Shown: positions 1 through 9,476 of the stretch, in pieces
Layout of the letters: every line of letters begins with the position of its first letter
How positions within the stretch are numbered: position 1 is the first letter of the stretch
NCBI RefSeq assembly: GCF_005473905.2
Contig: NZ_CP061336.1
Location: forward strand, 2,348,501-2,412,500
Length of the DNA: 64,000 bases
Source: Ruminiclostridium herbifermentans
GTDB taxonomy: Bacteria; Bacillota; Clostridia; Acetivibrionales; DSM-1351
Reading direction: 5' to 3'
Program-made: the position numbers and the translations under genes
Notes under the pieces: generated by a model
Database searches by the model: none
The model's input: only the letters and a program-made list of their open reading frames with translations
What the model was told of the DNA's origin: nothing

Positions 1-665
1 TAGAGAAAAAGGGATACACTGTAAAGCTCATTGAGTTTAGTGATTATGTTCAGCCAAATCTTGCTCTGGGAAATGGCGAAGTAAATGTTAATATGTTTCA
101 GCATTCTGTATACTTAGAGAATTTTGCAAAAGAACATAAATTAGAATTAAGTAGAGTTATCAGTATTCCAACTGCTGGTATGGGAATTTTCTCAAAAAAA
201 CATAAGACACTTTCAGAACTTCCTGAAGGAGCAGTTGTTACTCTTCCGAACGATGTTCCAAATTTGGCAAGAGCTCTAAGGTTCCTAGTACAAGAAAATT
301 TAATAACATTAAAGCCTGATATTGACTTAACAAAGGCTTCTGAAAAGGATATTGCAGAAAATCCTAAAAAGTTGAAGTTTACCCCTGCAGAAGCAGCACA
401 ATTGCCAAGAACCTTAGAAAGTGCTGATATTGCAATAATTAACGGAAACTATGCTATTTCATCAGGCTTATCCTTGGCCGATGCTGTTGCAAAGGAAAAA
501 CTTGAAGAGCCCTATAAAAACATTATTGCAGTGAGAACAGCTGATAAGGATGCACAGTTTGTTAAGGATATTGAGGAAATAGTAAGATCTGAAGCATTTA
601 GAACAGTAATTCTTGATAGCAAAAACATTTTTAAGGATTTTGATTTCCCAGAATGGTTTAAATAA
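1..665 (+). CDS. metQ: Methionine ABC transporter substrate-binding protein (MetQ/NlpA), 5' truncated by window edge
   Basis: The reading frame is open from base 3 and has no start inside the window; the first in-window ATG at 93 is internal, because the residues before it (GYTVKLIEFSDYVQPN, then NVNMFQH) fit the NlpA lipoprotein family. The protein captures L-methionine outside the membrane and feeds it to MetNI. About 220 C-terminal residues are visible, with typical NlpA features such as the FQH stretch and the later IINGNYA segment. The signal peptide and lipobox lie off-window. It is first of a metQ-metN-metI order, with metN 190 bases downstream. Assignment to methionine rather than another NlpA ligand rests on the neighbours. 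Confidence 0.92.
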   Translation, partial: EKKGYTVKLIEFSDYVQPNLALGNGEVNVNMFQHSVYLENFAKEHKLELSRVISIPTAGMGIFSKKHKTLSELPEGAVVTLPNDVPNLARALRFLVQENLITLKPDIDLTKASEKDIAENPKKLKFTPAEAAQLPRTLESADIAIINGNYAISSGLSLADAVAKEKLEEPYKNIIAVRTADKDAQFVKDIEEIVRSEAFRTVILDSKNIFKDFDFPEWFK

Positions 666-688
666 TTTTGCTGGAATGGAGAATAAAT

Positions 689-724
689 ATGATTAAGCTT
701 GAAAAATGCGAAGTTAACATTTAG
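689..724 (+). pseudogene. Duplicated, aborted metN start (RBS plus first codons)
   Basis: An AATGGAGAATAA block followed by ATG encodes MIKLEKCEVNI and then a TAG stop. It closely matches the true metN start 166 bases downstream (AATGGAGAATTATT, ATG, MIRLEKVSVEF). The copy diverges after the sixth codon. A perfect 9-bp inverted repeat (AATGCGAAG 705-713, CTTCGCATT 740-748) begins inside it. I read it as a partial duplication; translation of the 11-codon peptide is possible but unproven. Confidence 0.6.
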
Positions 725-854
725 TGCATACATGGATTTCTTCGCATTGCAAAAAGCCGCAAGCAGCTTTTTGTTAGTTTGATACAATCAAGCAAAGAAC
801 ATACACTTTTTAATTACTATTTCGCTGAATACTACATAAGAATGGAGAATTATT

Positions 855-1865
855 ATGATTAGGCTTGAGAAAGTTAGTGTAGAATTTGAGCAAAAACAGC
901 ATAAGAAGGTTACTGCTGTTAAGGATGTATCACTACATATTAAAAAAGGAGAAATTTTTGGTATCGTTGGTATGAGTGGGGCTGGAAAAAGCAGCCTCAT
1001 CAGAACAATAAATGGCTTGCAAAAGCCTACTAGTGGTCATGTGTTTGTTGATGGTGAAGATATAACCAATATCAGTGGTAAACAGCTTCGAACAGTAAGA
1101 AAAAAAATCGGAATGATTTTTCAGCACTTCAACTTAATTTCAAGAAAGACGGTTGGTCAAAATATTGAGTATGCACTTAAAATTCAAAAGTATCCTAAAG
1201 AGCATAGAAAGACAAGAGTTAAAGAGTTGCTTGAAATTGTAGGATTGACAGAAAAAGAGCATGTTTATCCGGCGAATCTCAGTGGAGGTCAGAAGCAGCG
1301 TGTTGGTATTGCAAGAGCATTAGCAACTAACCCAAAGGTACTATTGTGTGATGAAGCTACTTCTGCACTAGATGTTCAAACCACAGATGAAATTTTGGAA
1401 CTTTTAAAGAAAATTAATAAAGAACTACACATTACAATAGTTTTTATAACACATCAACTGGAAATAGCCAAGATATTGTTTGATAGAATTGCAGTAATGA
1501 GTGAAGGAAGGGTAATAGAAGAAAATGATACATATAATATTTTTGCATCACCATCTTGTGAAGTTACTCGTGCGCTAACAAAAGATAACATAAAATTGCC
1601 ATCGGAGATGGTTAAAGCTGCAAAGGGTGAAATACTCACAGTTGTGTACAAAGGCGAAAGAAGTGTTGAACCAGTTATATCAAATGCTATTAAAAGGTTT
1701 AATATTACTATCAATATTTTGCACGGTAAAATTGAGTATATACAGCAACAGCCCATTGGGACATTGGTTGTTGCAATTGAAGGAAGCGAAGATGAACGTC
1801 AAAAGGCACGTCAATATATCTTTGAGAATGTAGAAGAAATTGTGCCATATAGACAGATTTCATAA
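855..1865 (+). CDS. metN: Methionine ABC transporter ATP-binding protein MetN
   Basis: This is the cytoplasmic ATPase that powers MetI. Walker A is GMSGAGKSS (about residues 39-47), the signature is LSGGQKQR, Walker B is VLLCDEATSALD and the H-loop is FITHQ. Its 336 residues match full MetN, including the C-terminal NIL/ACT-like domain (from about residue 260) by which methionine inhibits transport in characterised MetN proteins. The start is preceded by GGAG. It lies between metQ and metI in one transcription direction. Confidence 0.95.
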   Translation: MIRLEKVSVEFEQKQHKKVTAVKDVSLHIKKGEIFGIVGMSGAGKSSLIRTINGLQKPTSGHVFVDGEDITNISGKQLRTVRKKIGMIFQHFNLISRKTVGQNIEYALKIQKYPKEHRKTRVKELLEIVGLTEKEHVYPANLSGGQKQRVGIARALATNPKVLLCDEATSALDVQTTDEILELLKKINKELHITIVFITHQLEIAKILFDRIAVMSEGRVIEENDTYNIFASPSCEVTRALTKDNIKLPSEMVKAAKGEILTVVYKGERSVEPVISNAIKRFNITINILHGKIEYIQQQPIGTLVVAIEGSEDERQKARQYIFENVEEIVPYRQIS

Positions 1866-2024
1866 ACTTTATTTTTTGAGAATGATGGTGAGAATTCTTT
1901 AAACCCTAAAATTTGATGTTATTTATAAGCATTTATTCAATTGCATTTGACTCTTCTATATCTTAATAAAATAGAAATATGACATTATTAACATCTATAA
2001 CTTTTACAAAGAAGGTGAGTAAAA

Positions 2025-2684
2025 ATGGAAAGCTACATAGAAATTTTTACTGAATTAGGCAAAGCTTCATTAGAGACTCTACAAATGGTAGTAATAGCTT
2101 CGTCAATTTCATGTGTATTAGGTTTTTTTCTAGGTTTAATTTTATATATAACTTCAAATAAGCTTTTGTATAAAAACAGAATTATTAACTCAATAGCAGG
2201 GTTTATTATTAATATTATAAGATCAATACCATTTATAATTCTTCTTGTGCTTTTAGTACCGGTTACATTAAAAATTACTGGTACTGTAATTGGACCTAAA
2301 GCAGCATCAGTGCCTTTGACAGTTGCTTCAATTGCATTTTATGCAAGGCTTGCTGAAGCAGCCTTTGAGGAGGTTGATAAAGGACTGATTGAAGCAGCCT
2401 TGGCAATGGGAGGCAGCTTGAAGGACATTATTTTGGGAGTTATTTTGGTTGAATCATTACCAGGTTTAGTTAGGGCCTTTACAGTAACATTAATAAGTAT
2501 TATTGGTTTATCAGCTATGGCCGGAACTGTTGGCGGTGGTGGTATTGGAGATTTAGCAATTAGATTTGGATACTACCGCTATGAGATGGATGTAATGTTT
2601 ACTTCTGTGGCATTATTAATTTTAGTGGTTCAGATAATTCAAGGCTTAGGTGAAAAAATTGCAAGGGTATTAACCAAAAAATAG
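2025..2684 (+). CDS. metI: Methionine ABC transporter permease MetI
   Basis: A 219-residue hydrophobic protein with about five membrane segments. It has the binding-protein-dependent permease loop (IEAALAMGGSLKDII, about residues 124-138), which docks on the ATPase. An AAGGTGAG ribosome site precedes the ATG. It sits 159 bases after metN, and the gap shows no terminator, so the three met genes probably share a transcript. Length and sequence are usual for MetI. Confidence 0.94.
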   Translation: MESYIEIFTELGKASLETLQMVVIASSISCVLGFFLGLILYITSNKLLYKNRIINSIAGFIINIIRSIPFIILLVLLVPVTLKITGTVIGPKAASVPLTVASIAFYARLAEAAFEEVDKGLIEAALAMGGSLKDIILGVILVESLPGLVRAFTVTLISIIGLSAMAGTVGGGGIGDLAIRFGYYRYEMDVMFTSVALLILVVQIIQGLGEKIARVLTKK

Positions 2685-2728
2685 CTATACAATAAAGCTG
2701 ATGTAGTTTAGTAGATTTTTCTCATAAC

Positions 2729-2772
2729 ATCTCCATAAAATCTCCATAAAATCTCCATAAAATCTTCATATA
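2729..2772 (+). promoter_or_regulatory. 11-bp-spaced direct repeats upstream of the DUF2318 gene (candidate OmpR-type site)
   Basis: Three exact tandem copies of ATCTCCATAAA (2729-2761) are followed by a degenerate fourth (ATCTTCATATA). The 11-bp period is one helical turn, the classic spacing for OmpR/PhoB-family response regulators. Related repeats precede the genes at 4047 and 11471. Binding by the regulator encoded at 8736 is inference. Confidence 0.6.
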
Positions 2773-2817
2773 TTGATGTTAATATAAGCTTAATTATTTT
2801 AAGGAGATGGAGGAGAC

Positions 2818-3354
2818 ATGAGTAAAATTAAACAGGATAAAATGGCTGTAAAGAATTCAAAAAAAATACAAAATAATAATATTGTAGTTATAGCTAGTGT
2901 TGTGGTAGTTTCAGTTGTGGTAATAATTGCGATTGTTGGAATTTTGGGCAAAACTACTAATGAAGCTAGTCAGGCATCAGTTGATAATAGCGATTTGGTA
3001 ATACCTATTAGTGAAGTTAGTGAGACAGCTAAGTATTATCCCTATTCGATAGATGGAACAGATATGGAAATTATTGCGCTTAAAGCTAGTGATGGTACTG
3101 TAAGGACAGCATTAAATACATGCCAGATTTGCTATGATTCTGGTAGAGGATATTATGTACAAGAGGGAGATACGCTCGTATGTCAGAACTGTGGTAACAG
3201 ATTTAGCGCAGACCAGGTTGAAATAGTTAAAGGTGGCTGTAATCCTGTTCCGATAATGAAAGAAAATAAGACTGAGAATGAAGCAAATATAACAATTTCA
3301 AAGGAATTTTTGGCTCAGAATGTTGAGTTATTTACAAATTGGAAAACTAGATAA
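2818..3354 (+). CDS. Membrane-anchored DUF2318 protein with two CxxC pairs
   Basis: A 178-residue protein with a Lys-rich N terminus, one membrane segment (about residues 22-45) and an extracytoplasmic domain. The domain holds CQIC, a GRGYYVQEGD stretch, CQNC and GGCNPVPI, which match DUF2318. The paired cysteines suggest metal or cofactor binding; the family's reaction is not established. The ribosome site GGAGATGGAGGAG is strong. The gene stands alone but its promoter repeats resemble those of two copper-region genes, so I infer a role in metal or copper homeostasis or in electron transfer. Confidence 0.75.
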   Translation: MSKIKQDKMAVKNSKKIQNNNIVVIASVVVVSVVVIIAIVGILGKTTNEASQASVDNSDLVIPISEVSETAKYYPYSIDGTDMEIIALKASDGTVRTALNTCQICYDSGRGYYVQEGDTLVCQNCGNRFSADQVEIVKGGCNPVPIMKENKTENEANITISKEFLAQNVELFTNWKTR

Positions 3355-3400
3355 AATTAAAAATAAGGTGGTTTAGTTGTTACTAGCCACTTTTTTGATT

Positions 3401-3886
3401 TAGTGCTCGTAAAAATTATCTAAATAGGTTACTCGCAAGATATTTGTTGAACTTGAATATGCTCATTATAGTTAATAATATCATCTTACCACATTCAGCA
3501 TACATGATGTTGCAAAAACAGCATTATCTTTATACCGATGTCTATTTACAAGAATAGTACGCGAGTGTAATATATATCTAATTGCGAGGCTCGGTTAGAA
3601 GTTGATGCTAGAAATAATAGGTGAAGAACAAGTATTGTAGCCGACACAGCTACAGGGTGGTAGCTGTGAGTATTAATCCGAGACAGGAGGCCTTGGTAAT
3701 ACGGTCGGCAGAAGTGCTTGTTATTCAACGTAATTATTTCAGCATCAATTTCGTGAGTTAGCAATAGATATATATTGCACGGGAGTACTATTTAAGCAGT
3801 ATAGTATTGATATATCATTTTTTGCTTTAAAACAGACTCTAGAAAAATCAAATTCAATCAAATATCTTTAACTAAGTAGCCCATTT
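3401..3886. mobile_element. Composite non-coding repeat, copy A (degenerate)
   Basis: About 0.49 kb that aligns end to end with the reverse complement of 12020-12565. The left arm (3401-3503) also matches the right arm of the copy at 56875-57107, sharing for example GTTACTCGCAAGATAT and CACATTCAGCATACATGATG. The right arm keeps CTTTAACTAAGTA. No coding frame is evident. Its ends correspond to the better-kept GTACAAACTTA inverted termini of copy D. With copy D it brackets the copper genes. Confidence 0.75.
3504..3839 (+). repeat. ~336-bp inner segment of composite repeat A, structured
   Basis: This core is shared with 12097-12431 (reverse orientation) but absent from the short copy at 56875-57107. 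It begins near TGTTGCAAAAACAGC and ends near TTAAAACAGACTC, the degenerate form of termini resembling IS6-family ends in the other copy. Inside are a perfect hairpin CACAGCTA/TAGCTGTG (about 3650-3673) and the complementary pair GCCGAC/GTCGGC. Internal termini AATAGTACGCGAGTG and CACGGGAGTACTATT form a further inverted pair. Confidence 0.65.
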
Positions 3887-3908
3887 ATTTTTCTAGCATA
3901 AAACTACA

Positions 3909-3941
3909 TCTCCATATAATCTTCACATTTTCATGATAAAA
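3909..3941 (+). promoter_or_regulatory. 11-bp-spaced repeats upstream of the HMA/TauE-SafE/cupredoxin gene
   Basis: TCTCCATATAA (3909-3919), TCTTCACATTT (3920-3930) and TCATGATAAAA (3931-3941) follow each other at 11-bp spacing. They lie about 105 bases before the gene at 4047 and match the repeat upstream of 2818. This is a candidate site for the two-component regulator of this region. Confidence 0.5.
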
Positions 3942-4046
3942 TTTATTAACCGAATTTAGATTTATGCAATAGTTAAATTTCACCTCGACATAGTGTCAAT
4001 TTGGTATCATATAAATTGAATAGTGTAGTTTTTCAGGAGGAATAAA

Positions 4047-5513
4047 ATGGGGAATAGGATAATTAGTAAAATTATTCAAATAGAAGGTATGACCTGTACC
4101 AGTTGTGAGAGAAGAATAGAAAGTTCTCTTAAAAAGCTTATGGGAATGGAAAATGTTAAAGCTATTTACAGCAGTTCAAATGTATATGTGACTTATGACC
4201 CAAATTTAATTAATCTAAATACAATTATAAAAGAAATAGAAAAGTTAGATTACAATGTAAAAAACAAACCTCGTGAAAATAACAGCAGTAAAATTTCAGC
4301 AGAAGCTAAAAGTAAAGACACAAACAGTTTAGAAGTTAGCCAGCTTATAGGAATAGCTGTAATTATATTTGCACTATACATTATTATTAAGAATACTGTA
4401 GGGTTTAATTTTATACCACAGGTTGAGCAATCAATGAGTTATGGCATTTTGTTTGTTATTGGACTGCTTACATCTCTTCACTGTGTTGCTATGTGTGGGG
4501 GAATTAATTTAGCAGTTTGTACTAAATTTTGTATTGGTGCTAATGACACAAAATATGGTAAACTTAAACCTAGTATATTATATAATGCAGGGAGAATTAT
4601 ATCATATACAGTAATTGGCGCAATTGTAGGAGGAATTGGTTCGGTAATAAGTTTTTCTGGTGCTGCAAAAGGTATTGTAGCTATAGCTTCAGGAGTTTTT
4701 ATGGTTATTATGGGAATAAATATGTTGAATGTTTTCCCAGTTCTACGAAAGCTTAATCCTAGAATGCCAAAAATATTTACTAATAAACTGTATGAAGGTT
4801 CAAATAAAAAGGGTCCTTTATATATTGGACTACTCAATGGGTTAATGCCTTGCGGACCATTACAGGCAATGCAGTTATATGCTTTAGGTACTGGAAGTAT
4901 ATGGGCCGGAGCTTTTTCAATGTTTTTATTTAGTCTTGGTACACTTCCTCTAATGTTTGGTTTTGGAGCAATAACCTCAATATTGAGCAGCAAATTTACT
5001 CACAGAATGATGAAAGTAAGTGCAGTATTGGTGTTAATTCTCGGCATTGTTATGTTAAACAGAGGATTTGTTCTATCAGGAGTTAATACTAAAATTGATA
5101 TTGGTGCTGAAAATTCTTCAAGCAATATAGCTAAAATCAAGGGAGATGTACAGGAAGTTACTATGAAAATTGAATCGGGAAGATATTCTCCTATAATAGT
5201 TCAGAAAGGGATTCCTGTGAGATGGACTATTAGCGCCACTAAAGAAGAACTAAATGGCTGTAATAACAGCATAAATGTACCAGAGTACAACATTCAAAAT
5301 AAAAAATTGCAGGTAGGAAAAACTGTTATAGAGTTTATACCTGATAAAACAGGGAATTATATATATACATGTTGGATGGGAATGATTAGCAGTAATATTA
5401 AAGTTGTTGATGATATATCTAAAATTAGTGAGGTAGAACTTGAAAATACTGATTATTCTAGCATCCAAGGAACTTTAAGCAATAGCTGCAGCTGTTGTGC
5501 AGATGGTTTATAG
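4047..5513 (+). CDS. HMA - TauE/SafE-type membrane - cupredoxin fusion protein (copper handling)
   Basis: A 488-residue fusion. An N-terminal heavy-metal-associated domain with MTCTSCE (about residues 14-20) binds Cu(I) in this family. A multi-span TauE/SafE (UreH-like) core starts near residue 130, with HCVAMCGG and, later, MPCGPLQ. A C-terminal cupredoxin-like domain (about 370-455) ends with YTCWMGM, giving Cys and Met ligands. The tail has a CSCC cluster. It probably moves or hands over copper at the membrane; the exact reaction is unproven. The start has a strong AGGAGGA site. It is 40-50 bases upstream of copA. Confidence 0.85.
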   Translation: MGNRIISKIIQIEGMTCTSCERRIESSLKKLMGMENVKAIYSSSNVYVTYDPNLINLNTIIKEIEKLDYNVKNKPRENNSSKISAEAKSKDTNSLEVSQLIGIAVIIFALYIIIKNTVGFNFIPQVEQSMSYGILFVIGLLTSLHCVAMCGGINLAVCTKFCIGANDTKYGKLKPSILYNAGRIISYTVIGAIVGGIGSVISFSGAAKGIVAIASGVFMVIMGINMLNVFPVLRKLNPRMPKIFTNKLYEGSNKKGPLYIGLLNGLMPCGPLQAMQLYALGTGSIWAGAFSMFLFSLGTLPLMFGFGAITSILSSKFTHRMMKVSAVLVLILGIVMLNRGFVLSGVNTKIDIGAENSSSNIAKIKGDVQEVTMKIESGRYSPIIVQKGIPVRWTISATKEELNGCNNSINVPEYNIQNKKLQVGKTVIEFIPDKTGNYIYTCWMGMISSNIKVVDDISKISEVELENTDYSSIQGTLSNSCSCCADGL

Positions 5514-5562
5514 GCAAATAAATTTGCTGTGGCTAATATTAAGAAATTAGGAAGTGATAAAG

Positions 5563-8046
5563 ATGGATAAAAAACAGTCAATTAAGATATCGGGAATGAG
5601 CTGTGCGGCATGTGCAGCTAGAATAGAAAAAAGCCTTAATAAACTTGAAGGTGTTAAACTTGCAAATGTTAACTTTGCAATGGAAAAAGCAACTATTGAA
5701 TATGATGATGATAAAATAACTCCTGAGAAATTTAATGAAATTATAGAAAAGCTAGGCTTTGGTATAGTAAAAGAAGATATACCAAAGGGTAGTAAAGCTG
5801 AGCTGAATATTACTGGAATGTCTTGTGCTGCATGTTCTGCAAAGATTGAAAAAAAACTTAATAGAACTGAAGGCATATTACAGGCTAATGTAAATCTAGC
5901 AACTGGTCGGGCAAGTGTGGAGTATGATATTTCTAAAATTAAAATTAATGATATCATAACAATAATTCAGAATTTGGGATATAGTGCGCAAAGAGCAGAG
6001 GAAATAGACCAAGACAAAGAAAAGGAACGAAACGAAAAGGAAATTAAGACCTTAAAGCTTACACTAATTATTTCTGCAATTTTAAGTGCACCCTTATTAC
6101 TTGCAATGGTATTTTCAATGCTAAATATTCCATTGTTATCTTTCCTTCATAATCCTTTTTTTCAATTGGCAATTGCTACTCCGGTTCAATTTATCATAGG
6201 CTTTAGGTTCTACAAGCATGCATATTATGCGCTGCGTTCAAAGAGTGCCAATATGGATGTCTTAATATCAATGGGTACCTCAGCAGCTTATTTTTTCAGC
6301 TTGTATAATGTGTTTTTTGAAGAAGTTCAGCAAGGTATGATGAAAAGTCTTTACTTTGAAGCTTCTGCAGTTATTATCACATTAATACTTTTGGGTAAGT
6401 ATTTGGAGGCGGTAGCAAAGGGCAAAACCTCTGATGCAATAAAAAAGCTTATGGGATTGCAAGCTAAGACTGCTAGAGTAATAAGAAATGGTATCGAAGA
6501 GGATATACCAATTGAAGAAGTTATGCTTGGAGATATAGTTGTAGTAAGGCCAGGAGAAAAATTGCCTGTAGATGGCAAAATAACTTTTGGCAGTTCCTCA
6601 ATAGATGAATCAATGCTAACAGGCGAAAGTATTCCTGTTGAAAAAAAAGCAGGAGATTATGTTATCGGGGCAACAATAAATAAAATGGGTACCTTCCGTT
6701 TTGAGGCTACAAAGATTGGTAAGGATACCGCATTGTCTCAAATTATCAAGATGGTTGAGGATGCTCAAGGATCAAAAGCACCTATTCAAAAAATTGCCGA
6801 TAAGGTTTCGGGAATATTTGTTCCCGTAGTAGTAGGAATTGCATTACTTACTTTTCTAATATGGTATCTTACTACAATGGATATAACTCAAGCAATTGTA
6901 AGCAGCGTTGCAGTTTTAGTAATTGCTTGTCCATGTGCATTAGGACTGGCAACACCAACTGCAATAATGGTTGGGACGGGCAAGGGAGCAGAACATGGTA
7001 TACTAATTAAAGGCGGAGAACATCTGGAAACTGCATATAAATTAAATACAGTTGTACTTGACAAAACAGGAACAATCACAAAAGGACAGCCAGAGGTAAC
7101 AGATATAGTTGTTTTAGGAAATTTTGATAAGAGCGAAATATTAAAGCTTGCAGCAATTACTGAAAAAAGTTCGGAACATCCATTAGGTGTTGCTATCTAT
7201 GAGCATGGCAAGAAAGAACTTAGCGCTATAGGTGATCCAGATAAATTTGAAGCAATACCCGGCAGAGGTGTCAAGGCAGTTGTAGATAATAGGGTTATTT
7301 ATATTGGTACACGTAAGCTTATGAAGGAACAAAACATTGCAACAGATAATGTTGAAGCTGCCATTGCAAAGCTTGAAGATGAAGGTAAAACTGCTATGCT
7401 GATGGCCATAGATAATGCTTTGGAATCAATAATTGCTGTTGCTGACACATTAAAGGAAAGTTCAAAGGAAGCTATTGAAGAACTAAAGAAAATGGGCATT
7501 GAAGTTTATATGATTACTGGTGATAATAAGAGAACAGCTAATGCCATCGCAAAGCAAGTTGGCATAACTAATGTTCTTGCAGAGGTACTTCCAGAAAATA
7601 AAGCTGAAGAAGTGGAAAAATTAATGGCTAGTGGGAGTATTGTCGCAATGGTGGGTGACGGAATAAATGACGCTCCTGCTCTGGCTACTTCAAATATTGG
7701 AATGGCAATGGGTACAGGAACTGATGTTGCTATAGAGGCAGCAGACATTACTCTGATGAGGGGAGACTTAAGAACAATTCCAGCAGCAATCCGTTTGTCA
7801 AGGAAAACAATGCGAAAGATTAAACAAAACCTATTCTGGGCATTCTTTTATAATATAATTGGAATACCTTTTGCAGCCTTTGGTCTTTTGAATCCAATGA
7901 TTGCAGGAGGAGCAATGGCCTTTAGTTCAGTTTCAGTTGTTTCAAATTCCTTGAGTTTAAAAGGGTATAATCCAACAGAGGTTCCTGGCAGGTTTAAAAG
8001 TATGGAAGAATTTGCAAAACAAGAATGGCAATATAGTAAAAAATAA
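5563..8046 (+). CDS. copA: Copper-translocating P-type ATPase CopA
   Basis: P1B-type ATPase exporting Cu(I) from the cytoplasm. Two N-terminal HMA domains each carry a MSCAAC motif. The membrane CPC motif is in ACPCALG, the phosphorylated Asp in DKTGTIT, the actuator motif in [10 protein letters not shown], the SEHPLG nucleotide-binding motif follows, and the hinge is GDGINDAPA. About 828 residues is normal for two-HMA CopA. A GTG at 5554 extends the frame, but it overlaps the AGGAAG ribosome site, so the ATG at 5563 is preferred. It lies between the HMA/TauE fusion and copZ. Confidence 0.96.
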   Translation: MDKKQSIKISGMSCAACAARIEKSLNKLEGVKLANVNFAMEKATIEYDDDKITPEKFNEIIEKLGFGIVKEDIPKGSKAELNITGMSCAACSAKIEKKLNRTEGILQANVNLATGRASVEYDISKIKINDIITIIQNLGYSAQRAEEIDQDKEKERNEKEIKTLKLTLIISAILSAPLLLAMVFSMLNIPLLSFLHNPFFQLAIATPVQFIIGFRFYKHAYYALRSKSANMDVLISMGTSAAYFFSLYNVFFEEVQQGMMKSLYFEASAVIITLILLGKYLEAVAKGKTSDAIKKLMGLQAKTARVIRNGIEEDIPIEEVMLGDIVVVRPGEKLPVDGKITFGSSSIDESMLTGESIPVEKKAGDYVIGATINKMGTFRFEATKIGKDTALSQIIKMVEDAQGSKAPIQKIADKVSGIFVPVVVGIALLTFLIWYLTTMDITQAIVSSVAVLVIACPCALGLATPTAIMVGTGKGAEHGILIKGGEHLETAYKLNTVVLDKTGTITKGQPEVTDIVVLGNFDKSEILKLAAITEKSSEHPLGVAIYEHGKKELSAIGDPDKFEAIPGRGVKAVVDNRVIYIGTRKLMKEQNIATDNVEAAIAKLEDEGKTAMLMAIDNALESIIAVADTLKESSKEAIEELKKMGIEVYMITGDNKRTANAIAKQVGITNVLAEVLPENKAEEVEKLMASGSIVAMVGDGINDAPALATSNIGMAMGTGTDVAIEAADITLMRGDLRTIPAAIRLSRKTMRKIKQNLFWAFFYNIIGIPFAAFGLLNPMIAGGAMAFSSVSVVSNSLSLKGYNPTEVPGRFKSMEEFAKQEWQYSKK

Positions 8047-8229
8047 ATAGTTAAGGAGTACTATTCAGGCTTTTTAATATTAACTATAATTTATATTAGT
8101 AAAATAGACTTATATTATGGAACTTTTCATTCAAATAAGTTTGAAACCTTCTAGCTTAAAAGTTTGTGAAGTTATGCTGTATATTATATTGATAAATACT
8201 GAATAGTAACATATAAGGAGGAAATCATT

Positions 8230-8442
8230 ATGTCAAAAGAATTAAAAACTTTAAATGTTGATGGAATGTCCTGCAGTCACTGCGAAAACAGTGTAAAAAA
8301 GGCTGTTGGTGCATTAAATGGTGTATCTAATGTAACAGTAGATTTACAAGCCAAAAAAGTTTCAATTGAATTTGATTCTGAAATAGTAAGTTTGGACATC
8401 ATAAAGGAAACTATTGAAGACCAAGGCTATGACGTTGTTTAA
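8230..8442 (+). CDS. copZ: Copper chaperone CopZ (single HMA domain)
   Basis: A 70-residue single HMA fold with MSCSHC at about residues 13-18, the usual Cu(I) ligands of CopZ/Atx1 chaperones, which pass copper to the HMA domains of CopA. It has a strong AAGGAGGAAAT site and lies 183 bases after copA, so it may have its own promoter. Size and fold are typical. Confidence 0.93.
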   Translation: MSKELKTLNVDGMSCSHCENSVKKAVGALNGVSNVTVDLQAKKVSIEFDSEIVSLDIIKETIEDQGYDVV

Positions 8443-8460
8443 GAAAGATATTTTTTAGTA

Positions 8461-8529
8461 TTAATTAATCCAACTTTCCATTGGAGTTTAATACCTACGA
8501 CTTTTTAACTGGAAAGTTGAATTAATTAA
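8461..8529. repeat. Long inverted repeat of the 'ggaaagttga' family
   Basis: Left arm 8461-8480 (TTAATTAATCCAACTTTCCA) pairs with 8510-8529 over 20 bases with one mismatch, around a 29-base loop. It lies just after copZ. Relatives occur at 55105-55142, and partial ones near 55180, 55822 and 57638, so it is a dispersed hairpin family. It has no T-run that would make it a clear terminator. Confidence 0.65.
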
Positions 8530-8546
8530 GTAAATTAAGTAAAAAT

Positions 8547-8638
8547 AGTGGCAGTATATTGAAGCATTGAAAACTTATCTGTTTAGAACTGAAAGAATCC
8601 AATGAATCTATAGTTGCTATTTTTATAATACTGTCACT
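8547..8638 (+). other. Long-range stem AGTGGCAGTAT/ATACTGTCACT between copZ and the regulator gene
   Basis: The arms 8547-8557 and 8628-8638 pair over 11 bases with one G-U. An alternative pairing exists between AAAAATAG (8541-8548) and CTATTTTT (8617-8624). It could be a leader structure or a decayed element. There is no coding frame in this gap. Confidence 0.35.
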
Positions 8639-8735
8639 TCTAGAAATTTGTTGGGATATATTTGATTAATAAAGATACTGTAAAAGTCTGAATTGAAAAA
8701 GGAAGCCGTAGAATCAGTTTGGAGCTGAAAATTGA

Positions 8736-9437
8736 ATGATTACTAGTGTTAAAAAAATACTTGTAGTGGATGATGAACAAAAGATAGTTGAGGTAGTAAA
8801 ATCATATCTCAATCACAGTGGTTATGATGTATATGAAGCTTATAGTGGAAAGCAGGCTATTGACATTTTTGAAAAATATAAGCCCAATCTTGTTATCTTG
8901 GATTTAATGCTTCCTGATATGACTGGAGAAGATATCTGCAGGCATATCAGAAAGCAGTCTAGAGTACCAATAATAATGTTAACTGCTAAAGTAGACGAAG
9001 AGGATATTTTAAAAGGGCTTGATATAGGTGCAGATGACTACATAACAAAGCCTTTTAGCCCAAGGCAGCTAGTTGCAAGGGTTAATGCTATACTTAGAAG
9101 AGTTACTGATGAGCCTGTTCTGCTAACTAACACCATAGCCTTTAATGAAAATGATTTAGTTATTGATAATCTTAATTATGAAGTAAAGAAGAATAATAAC
9201 AGCGTAAGCCTAACACCAAATGAATATAAAATTCTTATAACTATGATTAAATACCCAAAAAAAACCTTTACTCGAGAAGAGTTGATTAGCATGGCATTGG
9301 GAGAGGATTTTGATGGTTATGACAGAACAGTTGATACGCATATCAAAAACTTAAGACAAAAAATTGAAACTGACCCAAAGAATCCAAAATACATATTAAC
9401 TGTTCATGGTGTGGGCTATAGATTTGGTGGAGAGTGA
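8736..9437 (+). CDS. OmpR/PhoB-family response regulator
   Basis: 233 residues. The receiver domain has D12-D13, phospho-acceptor D56 (ILDLMLPD), the LTAK Thr and a conserved Lys (TKPF). The C-terminal winged helix ends with VHGVGYRF. It partners with the kinase gene that follows. Its position amid copper genes, and OmpR-type 11-bp repeats at three nearby promoters, suggest it responds to copper or envelope stress. That ligand is inference. Confidence 0.93.
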   Translation: MITSVKKILVVDDEQKIVEVVKSYLNHSGYDVYEAYSGKQAIDIFEKYKPNLVILDLMLPDMTGEDICRHIRKQSRVPIIMLTAKVDEEDILKGLDIGADDYITKPFSPRQLVARVNAILRRVTDEPVLLTNTIAFNENDLVIDNLNYEVKKNNNSVSLTPNEYKILITMIKYPKKTFTREELISMALGEDFDGYDRTVDTHIKNLRQKIETDPKNPKYILTVHGVGYRFGGE

Positions 9438-9476
9438 GGTTTGCATAACTAGTATTGTCAAAAGGAGGGTACGTTC

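Noticed and set aside
3401-3886. Composite repeat as a group II intron or riboswitch
   Set aside because: It lacks a reverse-transcriptase gene, intron core motifs and any following gene in the right position, and copy D sits after a gene in the other orientation.
4478-4993. 171-codon minus-strand frame as a gene
   Set aside because: It lies wholly opposite the copper fusion protein, has no ribosome site and encodes no recognisable domain.
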